A stretch of 11,865 bases of DNA from Bacilli bacterium (GTDB lineage: Bacteria; Bacillota_I; Bacilli_A; RFN20; UBA1709): the NCBI GenBank assembly GCA_028694305.1, contig JAQUTO010000019.1:1-11865 (forward strand), in the 5' to 3' direction. The notes beneath the pieces were generated by a model. It saw only the letters and a program-made list of their open reading frames with translations, did not search any database and was not told the origin of the DNA. This document shows, in pieces, positions 1 to 7,955 of the stretch. Within the stretch, counting starts at the first letter, position 1. Every line of letters starts with the position of its first letter. The position numbers and the translations under genes were made by a program.

Positions 1-1631
1 GGCTTAAATGGATCAACAAACTTGATGGCTTTTAATAAGTTCAAGAATGACTTTGAACCACCTAAATCGCAGAGGTATAAATACTTGTCCCAAGCCGCTT
101 TTGGATCTTCTCTCATTAGGTTAAAGAAAGCGAAGGCACAGACTTGAGCAAGTGTGTAATCGATGTAATAAAATGGGCTTTGGAAAACGTGTAATTGTTG
201 AAACCATTTAGCCCCTGATTCAAAGAATGGAGTTGAGTATTTTAGATGTGGTTGATACTTATGTTCAATCTCTCTCCATTTAGCTCTTCTTTCGACTGGC
301 TTAACATTTGGGTTTTCATAGACAAAGTGTTGGAATTCATCAATAGCTGCCCCATATGGTAAGAATTCAACAGCATCAACTAAATGGGAATATAAATACT
401 TCTTGGTATCTTTTTCAAAGAAGCGTTCCATATAAGGATAAGCAAAGAATTCCATACTCATCGAATGGATTTCGCAAGCCTCATAAGTTGGCCAGACTTG
501 TTCATTTAATACACTAGGATGATTCTTATAGACTGTATAGGCCATGAAAGCATGTCCCATCTCGTGAGTTAAGACATCAATATCACCACTTGTCCCATTG
601 AAGTTAGAGAAAACAAATGGAGTTTTATATTCGGAGAAAGTACAAGTATAACCACCAGACATCTTGCCTGGTTTAGCATCTAAATCAATCAAACCACAAT
701 CGACCATATGATGGAAGAATTCCCCTGTCTCTGGTGACATCTCATCATACATCTGAATGGCATTATTTACTTTGGTATTGGTGTCTCCGATTGGAGTAGC
801 ATTACCATTAGTAAATTGTAAGTTATAGTCATAAGACTTCATCCCTTTTAGGTTAAGTCTCTTGGCTTGTTTACGGTATAACTTCTTGGCGATAGGAACG
901 ACTGTCTTATAGATTTGTTCCCGATAAGCTTTGACTTCTTCTGGACCAAAATCAGTTCTACCCAAACGATAGTAACCGAGTTGATCATAGTTTTCAAAGC
1001 CTAATTTATGGGCCATGGTATCACGAATATGCACTAACTTATCGTAGATTTCATCAAACTCAGCACAGTGAACTTCAAACCAGTTAGAAACTGCTTTAAA
1101 AGCACTTGAACGAGTTCTTCTATCTTCGGAAACCATAAACTTCCGCATACTTGGTAAGTTATAAGTCTTCCCTTTATATTTAATCTTAGCTGAACTGATT
1201 AGTTTACTGTATTGACTTGACCATTTATTTTCTTCTTTTAAATCTTCAATAATGGCAGGAGAGAATGTCTTTAATTGAACTTCAATTTGCTTGAAAAGTA
1301 ACTCTCCATATTTACGCACTAAAGCATCTTTATATTTAGCGGTATTTAAAACCCGGTAGTAACTATCAATGATGGCTTGATATTCTGGCATCTTCATATC
1401 ATTATCATCTTGCTCTTTAGCATAATACTTATCTAAAGTATTGATGGTAAAACGAACATTGCAGAGTTGGAACATCGTATCAACATGACTCCGGTAATCA
1501 TTAATCTCTTGAACTAAACGAATTTGTTCCTTGGCACTTTGGGCATTCTTAAATTCATCGACTAAAGCTCCAAGTTCATTCTTGACTTTACTAATATCGA
1601 CTGGTTCATACTTAAATTCATTAAAATTCAT
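1..1631 (-). CDS. M3 family zinc oligoendopeptidase (3' end beyond window)
   Basis: This is a cytoplasmic zinc metallopeptidase that would cleave short peptides during peptide turnover. The frame is open from the ATG at 1629-1631 to the left edge, giving 543 codons. The zinc site is clear: HEMGH at residues 356-360, preceded by DVLT, and a likely third ligand Glu387 in the EIHSMSME segment. A second family hallmark, SPFYYIDYTLAQ, lies near residues 485-496 and is typical of the M3 'not PepF' branch (TIGR02289 type) rather than classical PepF. That branch is usually about 550-570 residues long, so only a short C-terminal piece is probably missing. The start is supported by a strong AAAGGAG site 6 bases upstream (1638-1644) and an extended -10 box at 1660-1668. 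It has no signal peptide. It is a separate unit from the upstream HAD gene, which ends in its own terminator. The family call is firm; substrate preference is unknown. Confidence 0.93.
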   Translation of the reverse strand, partial: MNFNEFKYEPVDISKVKNELGALVDEFKNAQSAKEQIRLVQEINDYRSHVDTMFQLCNVRFTINTLDKYYAKEQDDNDMKMPEYQAIIDSYYRVLNTAKYKDALVRKYGELLFKQIEVQLKTFSPAIIEDLKEENKWSSQYSKLISSAKIKYKGKTYNLPSMRKFMVSEDRRTRSSAFKAVSNWFEVHCAEFDEIYDKLVHIRDTMAHKLGFENYDQLGYYRLGRTDFGPEEVKAYREQIYKTVVPIAKKLYRKQAKRLNLKGMKSYDYNLQFTNGNATPIGDTNTKVNNAIQMYDEMSPETGEFFHHMVDCGLIDLDAKPGKMSGGYTCTFSEYKTPFVFSNFNGTSGDIDVLTHEMGHAFMAYTVYKNHPSVLNEQVWPTYEACEIHSMSMEFFAYPYMERFFEKDTKKYLYSHLVDAVEFLPYGAAIDEFQHFVYENPNVKPVERRAKWREIEHKYQPHLKYSTPFFESGAKWFQQLHVFQSPFYYIDYTLAQVCAFAFFNLMREDPKAAWDKYLYLCDLGGSKSFLNLLKAIKFVDPFK

Positions 1632-1659
1632 AATATTCTCCTTTGTAAACTCTCTTTTC

Positions 1660-1668
1660 ATTATAACA
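1660..1668 (-). promoter_or_regulatory. Extended -10 promoter of the M3 peptidase gene
   Basis: On the minus strand this reads TGTTATAAT: a perfect TATAAT with a TGn extension, 28 bases upstream of the ATG. There is no good TTGACA-like -35 box. At 17-base spacing the hexamer is TTTTAT, which is part of the T-tract of the preceding gene's terminator, so the extended -10 probably carries recognition. Confidence 0.6.
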
Positions 1669-1683
1669 AAGTCATATCTAGAA

Positions 1684-1711
1684 TAAAAGAAAAGATGCTA
1701 TAAAGCATCTT
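1684..1711 (-). terminator. Intrinsic terminator of the HAD phosphatase gene
   Basis: The perfect 8-bp stem AAGATGCT / AGCATCTT (1692-1699 and 1704-1711) has a 4-base loop. On the minus strand it is followed by a T-rich tract, TTTTCTTTTA. The TAA stop of the HAD gene (1710-1712) lies inside the base of the stem. Confidence 0.8.
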
Positions 1712-2531
1712 AAAATAAGTTTCCGATATCCTTGAAGTCATTCACAATGTGATTGGCTTCTTTTTTAACTTCTTCTGGGGCATGGCCCATTACCCAAGAA
1801 TTTTCGAACTTCTTAAACATCGCCACATCACTAGAGTCATCACCAATAACTGCGACTTCTTCACTCTTAAGTTCCATAGCTTTAACTAGTTTTTCTAAGG
1901 TTTCCCCTTTATTAAAACCTTTCATCGTAATTTCACAAGCTCTTCTTGTAGTAAATAGTTCGAGTTCACTAGCAAAAGCTGGCACTAGTTTTTCAATTAC
2001 ACCAGTAGTATTTAATAGACCTTCTTTTACATAAATCAAATTAATCTTTAAAACACCTTTTTTATAAACCATTTCTCTTAAATCATTATTAACGAAGATT
2101 TTTGGTTCATTGTAACGCATATTCACAAATTGATATAAACTGGTCGCTATCTTTTCAAGCGGACTGAGCCGAGGTCCATAAGCATAGATTTGGTCACCTC
2201 TAACATTAACAATCCGGTAAACTCTTCCACCGGCATCATCAATAAATTTATCAATTCTACGCAGTAGTTCAATTGGAAAGACCCCTTCAGCGATAGGATG
2301 GCCATCTAAATAAGCCGCACCACCACCATAAGGAACATAATTACAAGGAACTTCTAATTTATTTGCAATCTTTTGGCACATTTGTAAACTTCTACCTGAG
2401 GCAATAACAACTTGCCCACCCTTGGCTACAAAGTCATGCAACACCAAACGATTCGGCTTAGAAACTAGCCGAACAACTCGTTTTGGCAGTAAAAGTGTGC
2501 CATCTAAATCTGTTGCTAATAATTTAATCAT
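1710..2531 (-). CDS. Cof-type HAD-IIB family phosphatase
   Basis: This is a soluble haloacid-dehalogenase phosphatase of the Cof/YidA-like branch, which typically dephosphorylates sugar phosphates or other small phosphorylated metabolites. Length (273 residues) is normal. Motif I is TDLDGT at residues 7-12, with nucleophile Asp8 and acid/base Asp10. Motif II is ASGRS with Ser45. The motif III lysine is most likely Lys208 in FNKGE. Motif IV is GDDSSD at 230-235, followed by VMGHAPEEVKKEANHI, the usual C-terminal Cof signature. Residues about 80-190 form the type IIB cap. The ATG at 2529-2531 has a weak AAAAGG site 8 bases upstream. The gene is divergent from the Ppx/GppA-like gene across 84 bases and is followed by its own terminator, so it is probably monocistronic. 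Family is certain; substrate cannot be read from sequence. Confidence 0.92.
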   Translation of the reverse strand: MIKLLATDLDGTLLLPKRVVRLVSKPNRLVLHDFVAKGGQVVIASGRSLQMCQKIANKLEVPCNYVPYGGGAAYLDGHPIAEGVFPIELLRRIDKFIDDAGGRVYRIVNVRGDQIYAYGPRLSPLEKIATSLYQFVNMRYNEPKIFVNNDLREMVYKKGVLKINLIYVKEGLLNTTGVIEKLVPAFASELELFTTRRACEITMKGFNKGETLEKLVKAMELKSEEVAVIGDDSSDVAMFKKFENSWVMGHAPEEVKKEANHIVNDFKDIGNLF

Positions 2532-2547
2532 TTTGTGTACCTTTTCT

Positions 2548-2557
2548 ATTTTAACAT
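2548..2557 (-). promoter_or_regulatory. Candidate extended -10 of the HAD gene
   Basis: The minus strand reads ATGTTAAAAT, that is a TGn extension in front of TAAAAT, 16 bases upstream of the HAD start codon. No -35 match is seen at the usual distance. Placement is plausible but rests on the -10 alone. Confidence 0.4.
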
Positions 2558-2588
2558 AGAAATAATAGTCTTAGTAGCAAAAAAAGTG

Positions 2589-2594
2589 TAAAAT
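2589..2594 (+). promoter_or_regulatory. Candidate -10 box of the Ppx/GppA-like operon
   Basis: TAAAAT lies just after an A-tract (2579-2585) and 21 bases upstream of the ATG at 2616. No recognisable -35 is present. It would put the transcript start almost on the ribosome binding site, so the leader would be only a few bases long. This is weak evidence. Confidence 0.3.
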
Positions 2595-2602
2595 AGGTTT
2601 GT

Positions 2603-2610
2603 GAGGTGAT
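2603..2610 (+). promoter_or_regulatory. Strong Shine-Dalgarno site of the Ppx/GppA-like gene
   Basis: GAGGTGAT is an extended match to the complement of the 16S rRNA 3' end, 5 bases before the ATG at 2616. It fixes the start codon. Confidence 0.75.
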
Positions 2611-2615
2611 TCACT

Positions 2616-3539
2616 ATGTATTTTGGTGTAATTGATATTGGTTCAACCACCCTAAGAATGTCGCTCTACAAGCACGATAACAATATGTTATCGCAGATGT
2701 ATAATAAAAAGGTTTTTACCCGTCTAAGCGATTATGTCAAAGATGGTTCCTTAAGTATTGATGGTATGGATGCCATCATCCAAGGAATGAAACAATACTT
2801 AGAAGAGATTAGTAATGTTCCAAGTGTCAAGGTCTTCTGCTTTGCCACCGCTTTTATTCGGGAACTCAATAACTTCCAAGCGATTATTTCAGAAATTTAT
2901 AACCGTTTAATGATTAGAGTTGAAGTCCTTTCTACTGCTGAAGAAGCTAAATACGCACTAAATGGCTTCTTGCATAATGAAAGAATTGATAAATCAAAAG
3001 GTTTACTTGTCGGAGTTGGTGGAACATCAACTTTGCTTGTCTATTATGAAAATGGTACTTTAGTTAATTATGCTTCTCTCGCTTTAGGTAGTATTCGCGA
3101 ATTAAAGCCTCTATTCCGAGGGATTGTTCCAACTAAAGAAGAAGCCATTAAAATGAAGAAATATATTGAACATGCCTTAGATAAACTTAATTGGATTCAC
3201 TCTTGTAAAGCCAAGAATGTTTATGCTGTTTCTGGTAATGGACGCGCATTTGCTAGAATCCATAAAGATTTAAACCATGTTTGTGGCGATACTAATGAAT
3301 ATGATATTCCAATGCAAGAAGTCAATGAAGTAGTAAAGGCATTACTCTCCTTCAAAGATCAACATCAAGCCGTCTTATATTTAAATGAAGTTGTCCCAGG
3401 TCGCATCAATTCCTTTGTGCCAAGTGCAATTATCCTAGAAACAATTATGGAATATGTCGAGGCCAAGGAATTCAAGACCGCCAAATACGGGCTAAGAGAA
3501 GGTTTCTTATTAAGTCATGATTTAACAAATAAGGAGTAA
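2616..3539 (+). CDS. Ppx/GppA family protein, catalytic acids replaced
   Basis: The protein has the acetate/sugar kinase-Hsp70-actin fold of exopolyphosphatase and guanosine-pentaphosphate phosphohydrolase, in the short (about 300-residue) form without an HD domain. Visible signatures are IDIGSTTLRM (6-15) for phosphate loop 1, FATAFIREL (76-84), STAEEAKYAL (106-115) holding the equivalent of E. coli Ppx Glu121, ALGSIREL (156-163), VSGNGRAFARI (195-205) and YGLREGFLLS (291-300). The second phosphate motif is degenerate. The family's DIGGGSTE reads GVGGTSTL (133-140), so the positions matching E. coli Asp143 and Glu150 are Gly133 and Leu140. Ordinary polyphosphate or (p)ppGpp hydrolysis is therefore doubtful, and a sensing or regulatory role is possible. 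It is first in an operon: the ribosome binding site of the next gene lies in its last codons, with 4 bases between the genes. No ppk follows. The fold is certain; the activity is not. Confidence 0.85.
   Translation: MYFGVIDIGSTTLRMSLYKHDNNMLSQMYNKKVFTRLSDYVKDGSLSIDGMDAIIQGMKQYLEEISNVPSVKVFCFATAFIRELNNFQAIISEIYNRLMIRVEVLSTAEEAKYALNGFLHNERIDKSKGLLVGVGGTSTLLVYYENGTLVNYASLALGSIRELKPLFRGIVPTKEEAIKMKKYIEHALDKLNWIHSCKAKNVYAVSGNGRAFARIHKDLNHVCGDTNEYDIPMQEVNEVVKALLSFKDQHQAVLYLNEVVPGRINSFVPSAIILETIMEYVEAKEFKTAKYGLREGFLLSHDLTNKE
3531..3536 (+). promoter_or_regulatory. Shine-Dalgarno site inside the end of the Ppx/GppA-like gene
   Basis: AAGGAG occupies the last two sense codons before the TAA and sits 7 bases ahead of the ATG at 3544. 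It selects 3544 over the ATG at 3540, which reads only seven codons before a stop. It implies translational coupling of the two genes. Confidence 0.7.
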
Positions 3540-3543
3540 ATGC

Positions 3544-5289
3544 ATGAAGCAAGAGAGTGTTGAAAGCCGCAAACTCTTATATACTCACATTGAAAAGTAT
3601 TTTGTCTTTACTTCTTTTTTAGATTACTTACTGAGTACAATTGAGGTGGACCAGAATTCAGATTATGAAAAATCAGTCTGGACCTGTTTTAATGCGTTCT
3701 GCCAATCCTCTTTATCTTATATCATGTCGGTCTATGAAGACTTAAGATATGAAAACTATGATTTCTTACCTAAGTCCAATGCTAACCGACTCCTATTAAG
3801 AAACTGTATTGAAGCTAACTTAATCTTAAATGTTTTGGAGAATAAACCAGAACTTGCTACAAACTACTATGCTACTTTGGCTTCAGATCAACAAAGAATT
3901 AATGACCTTTATTCACCAACTGAAGCAGATGAAGAAAAAGAAAAGAAACATTTTATGAAACGTTTCTCTTGGTTACCACGTTTTCAAGGTAAAAAAGCCA
4001 AATCAATGTCCGATTTACTTAACTATGTTGACTTTGAAAGCGAACAACAAAGAAATGAATACAAAATAGTCATCAAAAACTTTGATACCTTTATTCATCC
4101 AAGTTTTAACTTTGTCCAATCAGTCTCAGAAGAAAAAACTAGTGGTAGTATTATCGGTGTCATTGCTTTATTTACTGATAATGGCATCTTTTATGATACT
4201 TCCTATAACTTATTACTCTTATTTAAAGCCATCTATGCTTCAACCTTTAAAAGCTCAGTCTTTGAAATCTTAGAAGATATCATTTCTAATCCAGCCTATA
4301 ATAGCTTCTATTTCCCGGTTGATAAAAAGGAACTGCTAACCATTAAATATGATAATGAATCGAAAATATCAGTCTTAACTGGAGTTTATTCCACTTTTAA
4401 TATTCAAAGACATTACCAACGCTTAACGGGACTTTCCCCTGATTATTTGGGCGGTATTCCTTATATCATTGGTTTAATTGCTAATTACATATGTAAATAT
4501 ACCCTTGTTTCCTATAAAACCAGAAATATTATCTTCTTACTTAGAGATTTAACTCCGCGTTATGATGATATGCTCCGCGCTGTCTATGAACATAACCCGG
4601 TCTTATTCTATACCCAATCGCGTTATGTGGTCGAAGCCTTATCAATCTTAAATGTTTTACTTTTAGAAGATGATGAACGTTCTAAGATTTATGCCATTCA
4701 CCAAAGAATTAAAAGCTTTGATGCCAGAATTTCAGCTGCTAAATTCATCAATGAAAATAGTGAATCAGTGGCACTACCATTAAGAACTGAAATTGATGAT
4801 AAAGCCATCGATAATCAACACGAGAAAGATATTCAAATAGTAACAGACTATTATCAAAATAAGTTTAATATTACAGTGGAAAGACGGAACATTGAACGGC
4901 TCAATGGTTGGGCCCTTTACTTAACTAAAACAAATAATGCTAATGTTCCTAATTCCCCTTACTTTGTTAAACTCCTTTGTGACTGTTATTACCCTAATGA
5001 CAATCAATCAATTTCAACCTTATTACTAGCCTTATTTGAAGAAAGTAATGCTTTTACTCATGTCACTCCTTATGGTTTCTCACATAACCACCAAAACTTT
5101 GATTTATCATCACCATTAATCTTTATCAATGATATCGCAGTCCGCTTAATCTTAAACTTAATTCGGATTTATGATCTAGAGCGAAAACTAAGTAAAGAAC
5201 AAATCACAGAAATTGAAGTGGGTTTCTTTAAAGCGATGGAAGCCATCAAAAATAACTCAATTAAAAACAAGAAAAAATCCTCAAATTGA
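3544..5289 (+). CDS. Unknown 581-residue protein with two related helical halves
   Basis: I do not recognise a named function. The protein is predicted soluble and largely helical, with no signal peptide. It contains an internal duplication. RNCIEANLILNVL (86-98) matches RYVVEALSILNVL (360-372), each followed by a helix with a conserved Y-A. Each half then has a WLP/GWA segment with nearby Ser and LL (about 143-159 and 455-478), then an F-x-H motif: FIHPSF at 183-188 and FTHVTPYGF at 504-512. This R-x3-E-A then F-x-H layout resembles DUF5677-type proteins, a comparison made from memory. The tail (571-581) is Lys/Ser/Asn rich and is encoded by the terminator stem. It is the second gene of the Ppx/GppA-like operon, 4 bases downstream, so a joint role is likely. 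It is clearly a real gene, because of its length, ribosome binding site and codon use like its neighbours. Confidence 0.85.
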   Translation: MKQESVESRKLLYTHIEKYFVFTSFLDYLLSTIEVDQNSDYEKSVWTCFNAFCQSSLSYIMSVYEDLRYENYDFLPKSNANRLLLRNCIEANLILNVLENKPELATNYYATLASDQQRINDLYSPTEADEEKEKKHFMKRFSWLPRFQGKKAKSMSDLLNYVDFESEQQRNEYKIVIKNFDTFIHPSFNFVQSVSEEKTSGSIIGVIALFTDNGIFYDTSYNLLLLFKAIYASTFKSSVFEILEDIISNPAYNSFYFPVDKKELLTIKYDNESKISVLTGVYSTFNIQRHYQRLTGLSPDYLGGIPYIIGLIANYICKYTLVSYKTRNIIFLLRDLTPRYDDMLRAVYEHNPVLFYTQSRYVVEALSILNVLLLEDDERSKIYAIHQRIKSFDARISAAKFINENSESVALPLRTEIDDKAIDNQHEKDIQIVTDYYQNKFNITVERRNIERLNGWALYLTKTNNANVPNSPYFVKLLCDCYYPNDNQSISTLLLALFEESNAFTHVTPYGFSHNHQNFDLSSPLIFINDIAVRLILNLIRIYDLERKLSKEQITEIEVGFFKAMEAIKNNSIKNKKKSSN

Positions 5290-5301
5290 TGAGGATTTTT
5301 T
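5272..5301 (+). terminator. Intrinsic terminator of the Ppx/GppA-like operon
   Basis: The stem TCCTCA / TGAGGA (5278-5283 and 5290-5295) is extended by A6/T6 (5272-5277 and 5296-5301) around a 6-base loop. The stop TGA (5287-5289) lies in the loop, so the last coding codons form the upstream arm. Its A/T symmetry means it could also stop transcription on the minus strand. Confidence 0.85.
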
Positions 5302-5428
5302 ATAACTTTGATTCTATTATAGGGTAAGGAGTATCTAAAGTCGCCAAATCAGACCCAAAATCTATCAAGAATTACTTTGCTTTACAAATGTGTTACACTT
5401 AGTAATTACATATTTATTCGACAATAAT
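5302..5428. other. Non-coding stretch between the terminator and the LRR pseudogene
   Basis: This 127-base stretch follows the operon terminator. It holds no gene of normal size and no tRNA-like fold. A 22-codon minus-strand frame (5300-5368) reads like protein and may be a gene remnant (see findings). The GTGTTACAC motif near 5389 is a small palindrome with no known role. Confidence 0.5.
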
Positions 5429-6600
5429 TCAATCAAACATCAGTAATGTTTTTTTGTCTTCTATGCTCTTGCAACTATTTGTTCCCCTATAAACTATTAG
5501 AGCATGGGATCCTTGTTCACAATAAATAGTCAGTTTTGAATTGTCGCATGTGCGATAATTCACATTAAATCTCATGTCTGGTGATCCATCCATCGTAGTC
5601 GGCCTATAGCCAATTTCTATCGAAAAACTCTGTATCCAATTTTTGTAACAGATGATGGAATGTAAACTTTTCTCAGATTATAACAATTTATAAAGGCCGT
5701 GTCACAGATTTCAATACATCCATCAATAATGTGTACAATTGATAACCTTTCACATTGAGAGAATGCCGAGACACCGATTTTCTATATAAACCCGGGTATT
5801 GTAATCTCATTAATGTTAGAACATCCGCGAAGAAAACAATTTGGAATCTCATGCATTGTCCTTGGAAAAACTAAAGAAGATATTCCACTATTCTCAAAGG
5901 GGTTTCCAAGTAATGTTACATTGTCTGAATATCCGCAACGCCGTAACTTCTTACATAAATAAAAAGCTTTATCCCCGATAGTTTCTATACAACCTGGGAG
6001 TAGTATATCTTTTAAATTTCTGCAATTTGAAAAAGCTCGTTTTCCAACAAAAAGAATACTTGCTTCTATTTCAATTCTCTGTAGACTTGTACAATCCTCA
6101 AATGCACAATCACCTATCCCAACTATTTTCATGCCCCTATACGTTTTAGGAATTTTGATAATTCTTTCATTAAAGCCTTTATACTTAACAATAGAATAAA
6201 CTCCAAACTCTAATTGTTCAAAAGCAAAAATCTCTTTTAGTAAAGCGTTTTCTTTATTTGACGGTCTTCCCAAACAACCGATTTTGGAGACGAGAGATTT
6301 TCTACGTTTTTCTTTTTGATCACTTATTTGAACAATCAGGTTTTTAATTTCCATTATTATATTGGTTTTGTGCTCTTGTTGTTTTACTTGTTTCTCAAGC
6401 AACTCTTTTTGCTTTTCCGCTATTTCCTCCATTTTACTATATCTTTTCGATATTTGATTAATCACTTCGAACCCAAGTATCAATATCAAAGCTGCAATGG
6501 CCAAAGCTAAAGTTTCGGTATTTAAAAACAGTATACAACATAAATAAATGCAAACTCTTGCAGCCCATACTAATGTTGAATCTTTTTTATACTTTCTCAT
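5429..6600 (-). pseudogene. BspA-type leucine-rich-repeat protein, disrupted
   Basis: From the ATG at 6598-6600 the first part encodes a hydrophobic stretch (residues about 12-45, one or two membrane segments), a charged coiled-coil region (about 46-99) rich in Lys, Glu and Gln, and then LRR_5/BspA-type repeats from about residue 141. Each repeat has the pattern GxxAFxxCxxLxxIxIP, for example GDKAFYLCKKLR. The frame meets TAG at 5782-5784, but the same frame goes straight on with KIGVSAFSQCERLSIVHI and two more repeats down to TAG at 5617-5619. Adding one T to the run of five at about 5625-5630 restores the frame into a typical BspA C-terminal end, KLTIYCEQGSHALIVY, ending TGA at 5429-5431. 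There are thus two independent lesions. No ribosome binding site is seen at this ATG; a TTG at 6646-6648 would add 16 residues and also lacks one. The intact protein was probably membrane-anchored with the repeats used for binding. The truncated product could still be made. Confidence 0.8.
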
Positions 6601-6674
6601 ATAACTATATTGTATTATTTTGTAGTTAATTAACAAGGGAAAAAACAAATGAACTAACTTGATTCATATTAGTC

Positions 6675-6680
6675 ATTATA
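6675..6680 (-). promoter_or_regulatory. Candidate -10 box of the LRR pseudogene
   Basis: A perfect TATAAT on the minus strand lies in the 74-base gap after the ATPase stop, about 75 bases upstream of the ATG at 6600. The -35 match is poor: TTGCTT is present but at a 20-base spacing. The gap shows no terminator hairpin, so read-through from the ATPase gene is also possible. Confidence 0.35.
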
Positions 6681-6722
6681 AGTTAAACAAACACCCATAA
6701 AAGCAATTATTTACTCAATTCT

Positions 6723-7934
6723 CTATATTTTTTCTAAAGCATGTTCATCTAATAAGAAGTCAATGATATTCATATGCTTATAACCATTACCTAGATTCGG
6801 CATTAAATATATGTCAGAAGATAAAACAATTTTCTTATAGCCATCATCTAAGCTTTTAAATGATCCTAATTCTTGCTTAATCTTTTCTTGATTTGGAAGT
6901 ACATAGGCGCATTGAATATAATACTGATCCCCACCTAGTCGAGCCACAAAATCAACTTCTTTGTTTTTATTGATACCAATATCAACTTGGTATCCTCTTC
7001 TAAGTAGTTCAATACAAACCACATTTTCAAATGCATGAGTAATCTCATCTTGGCTAAAGCGTAATCTGGCATTTCTTAGTCCCAAATCAACACAATAAAA
7101 CTTTTGTAAGGTAGCAAAGTATTGCTTGCCCTTAAGGTCATACCTTTTTAGTTTCTCAAAGAGAAAAGACTCGGTAAAACAGTTTAAGTATTTATTGATG
7201 CAATCATCACTAACTGCAATCTTTTTGCTTTTTAAGGTGTTTTCTAATTTGGTCGCACTTGTATATGAACCAATATTGGAACACAAAACATCATATAGCT
7301 CATCTAGTGCAGCATCATTCTTAATGTGGTATCGCTCAATGATATCAAGCCGATAAACAGTTTGGTATAAACTTTCTAGATATTTCACTTTTGCAGCATT
7401 ACCTGCTAGTGCACTAAGGCCGGGCATCCCACCATAAGTGAGATATTCTCCGAAAGCTTTGGCTTTATCACCACCACAACTAGAATAAAACTCTGCAAAT
7501 GATAAAGGATAAACTTTAATAGTAGTACTTCTCCCTCTGAATTTGGTATCAATATCACTAGACAGCATTTGTGAATTTGAGCCGGTCACAAAGATTGAAA
7601 CATTGTATTGGGCATTGATTCCATTTAGAAGAGCTTCAAAACCTGGCACCAACTGGATTTCATCTAAAAATATATAGTATTTCTGCTCATCTTTAATTTG
7701 TTGGACAATGAATTCTCTTAATTTAACTTTATCACAATACTTTTCATTACTATCTAAATCTAATTTCATGGTAATAATATGTTTCGAATCGTACCCATTA
7801 TCTTTCAAATAATCATAGAAAAGATTAAATAGAAGCACAGATTTCCGAGCTCTTCTTAATCCCACTATTACTTTTATTTGTTTAGTACCAATATTGTCGA
7901 TTAGTTGTTGGACTAACCCAGCTCTACGAATCAT
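6723..7934 (-). CDS. AAA ATPase with DUF4143 domain, altered Walker A
   Basis: This is a full-length (403-residue) member of the family usually annotated 'ATP-binding protein', with an N-terminal AAA_14 ATPase and a C-terminal DUF4143 domain. Cellular role in this family is poorly known. Walker B is YIFLDEIQ (87-94), sensor 1 is TGSNSQML (117-124), and KFRGRS (131-136) supplies arginines. LTYGGMPG (155-162) and NKEVDFVA (314-321) are DUF4143 hallmarks; the latter looks nuclease-like. The Walker A loop should read GxRRxGKS but reads GLRRARKS (25-32): the invariant glycine before the lysine is Arg30, codon CGG at 7845-7847, one base away from GGG. Nucleotide binding is probably impaired. The ATG at 7932-7934 has GGAG at 7943-7946. 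No antitoxin-like partner is visible. It lies next to a decayed LRR gene in what looks like an accessory insertion. Confidence 0.85.
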   Translation of the reverse strand: MIRRAGLVQQLIDNIGTKQIKVIVGLRRARKSVLLFNLFYDYLKDNGYDSKHIITMKLDLDSNEKYCDKVKLREFIVQQIKDEQKYYIFLDEIQLVPGFEALLNGINAQYNVSIFVTGSNSQMLSSDIDTKFRGRSTTIKVYPLSFAEFYSSCGGDKAKAFGEYLTYGGMPGLSALAGNAAKVKYLESLYQTVYRLDIIERYHIKNDAALDELYDVLCSNIGSYTSATKLENTLKSKKIAVSDDCINKYLNCFTESFLFEKLKRYDLKGKQYFATLQKFYCVDLGLRNARLRFSQDEITHAFENVVCIELLRRGYQVDIGINKNKEVDFVARLGGDQYYIQCAYVLPNQEKIKQELGSFKSLDDGYKKIVLSSDIYLMPNLGNGYKHMNIIDFLLDEHALEKI

Positions 7935-7955
7935 ATTATCATCTCCATCTTTATT

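Noticed and set aside
3540..3560. ATG at 3540 as start of the second operon gene
   Set aside because: That frame stops after seven codons. The ATG at 3544 is in the long frame at proper distance from AAGGAG.
5782..5784. Amber codon in the LRR gene as a recoded (sense) codon
   Set aside because: TAG is the ordinary terminal codon of the ATPase, DUF1538 and phosphodiesterase genes in this window, and the LRR gene has a second, independent frameshift. A nonsense mutation is simpler.
6598..6648. TTG at 6646-6648 as the start of the LRR gene
   Set aside because: It has no ribosome binding site and the added 16 residues are not family-like. The ATG at 6598-6600 opens a normal charged N-terminus before the hydrophobic segment, though it also lacks a clear site.
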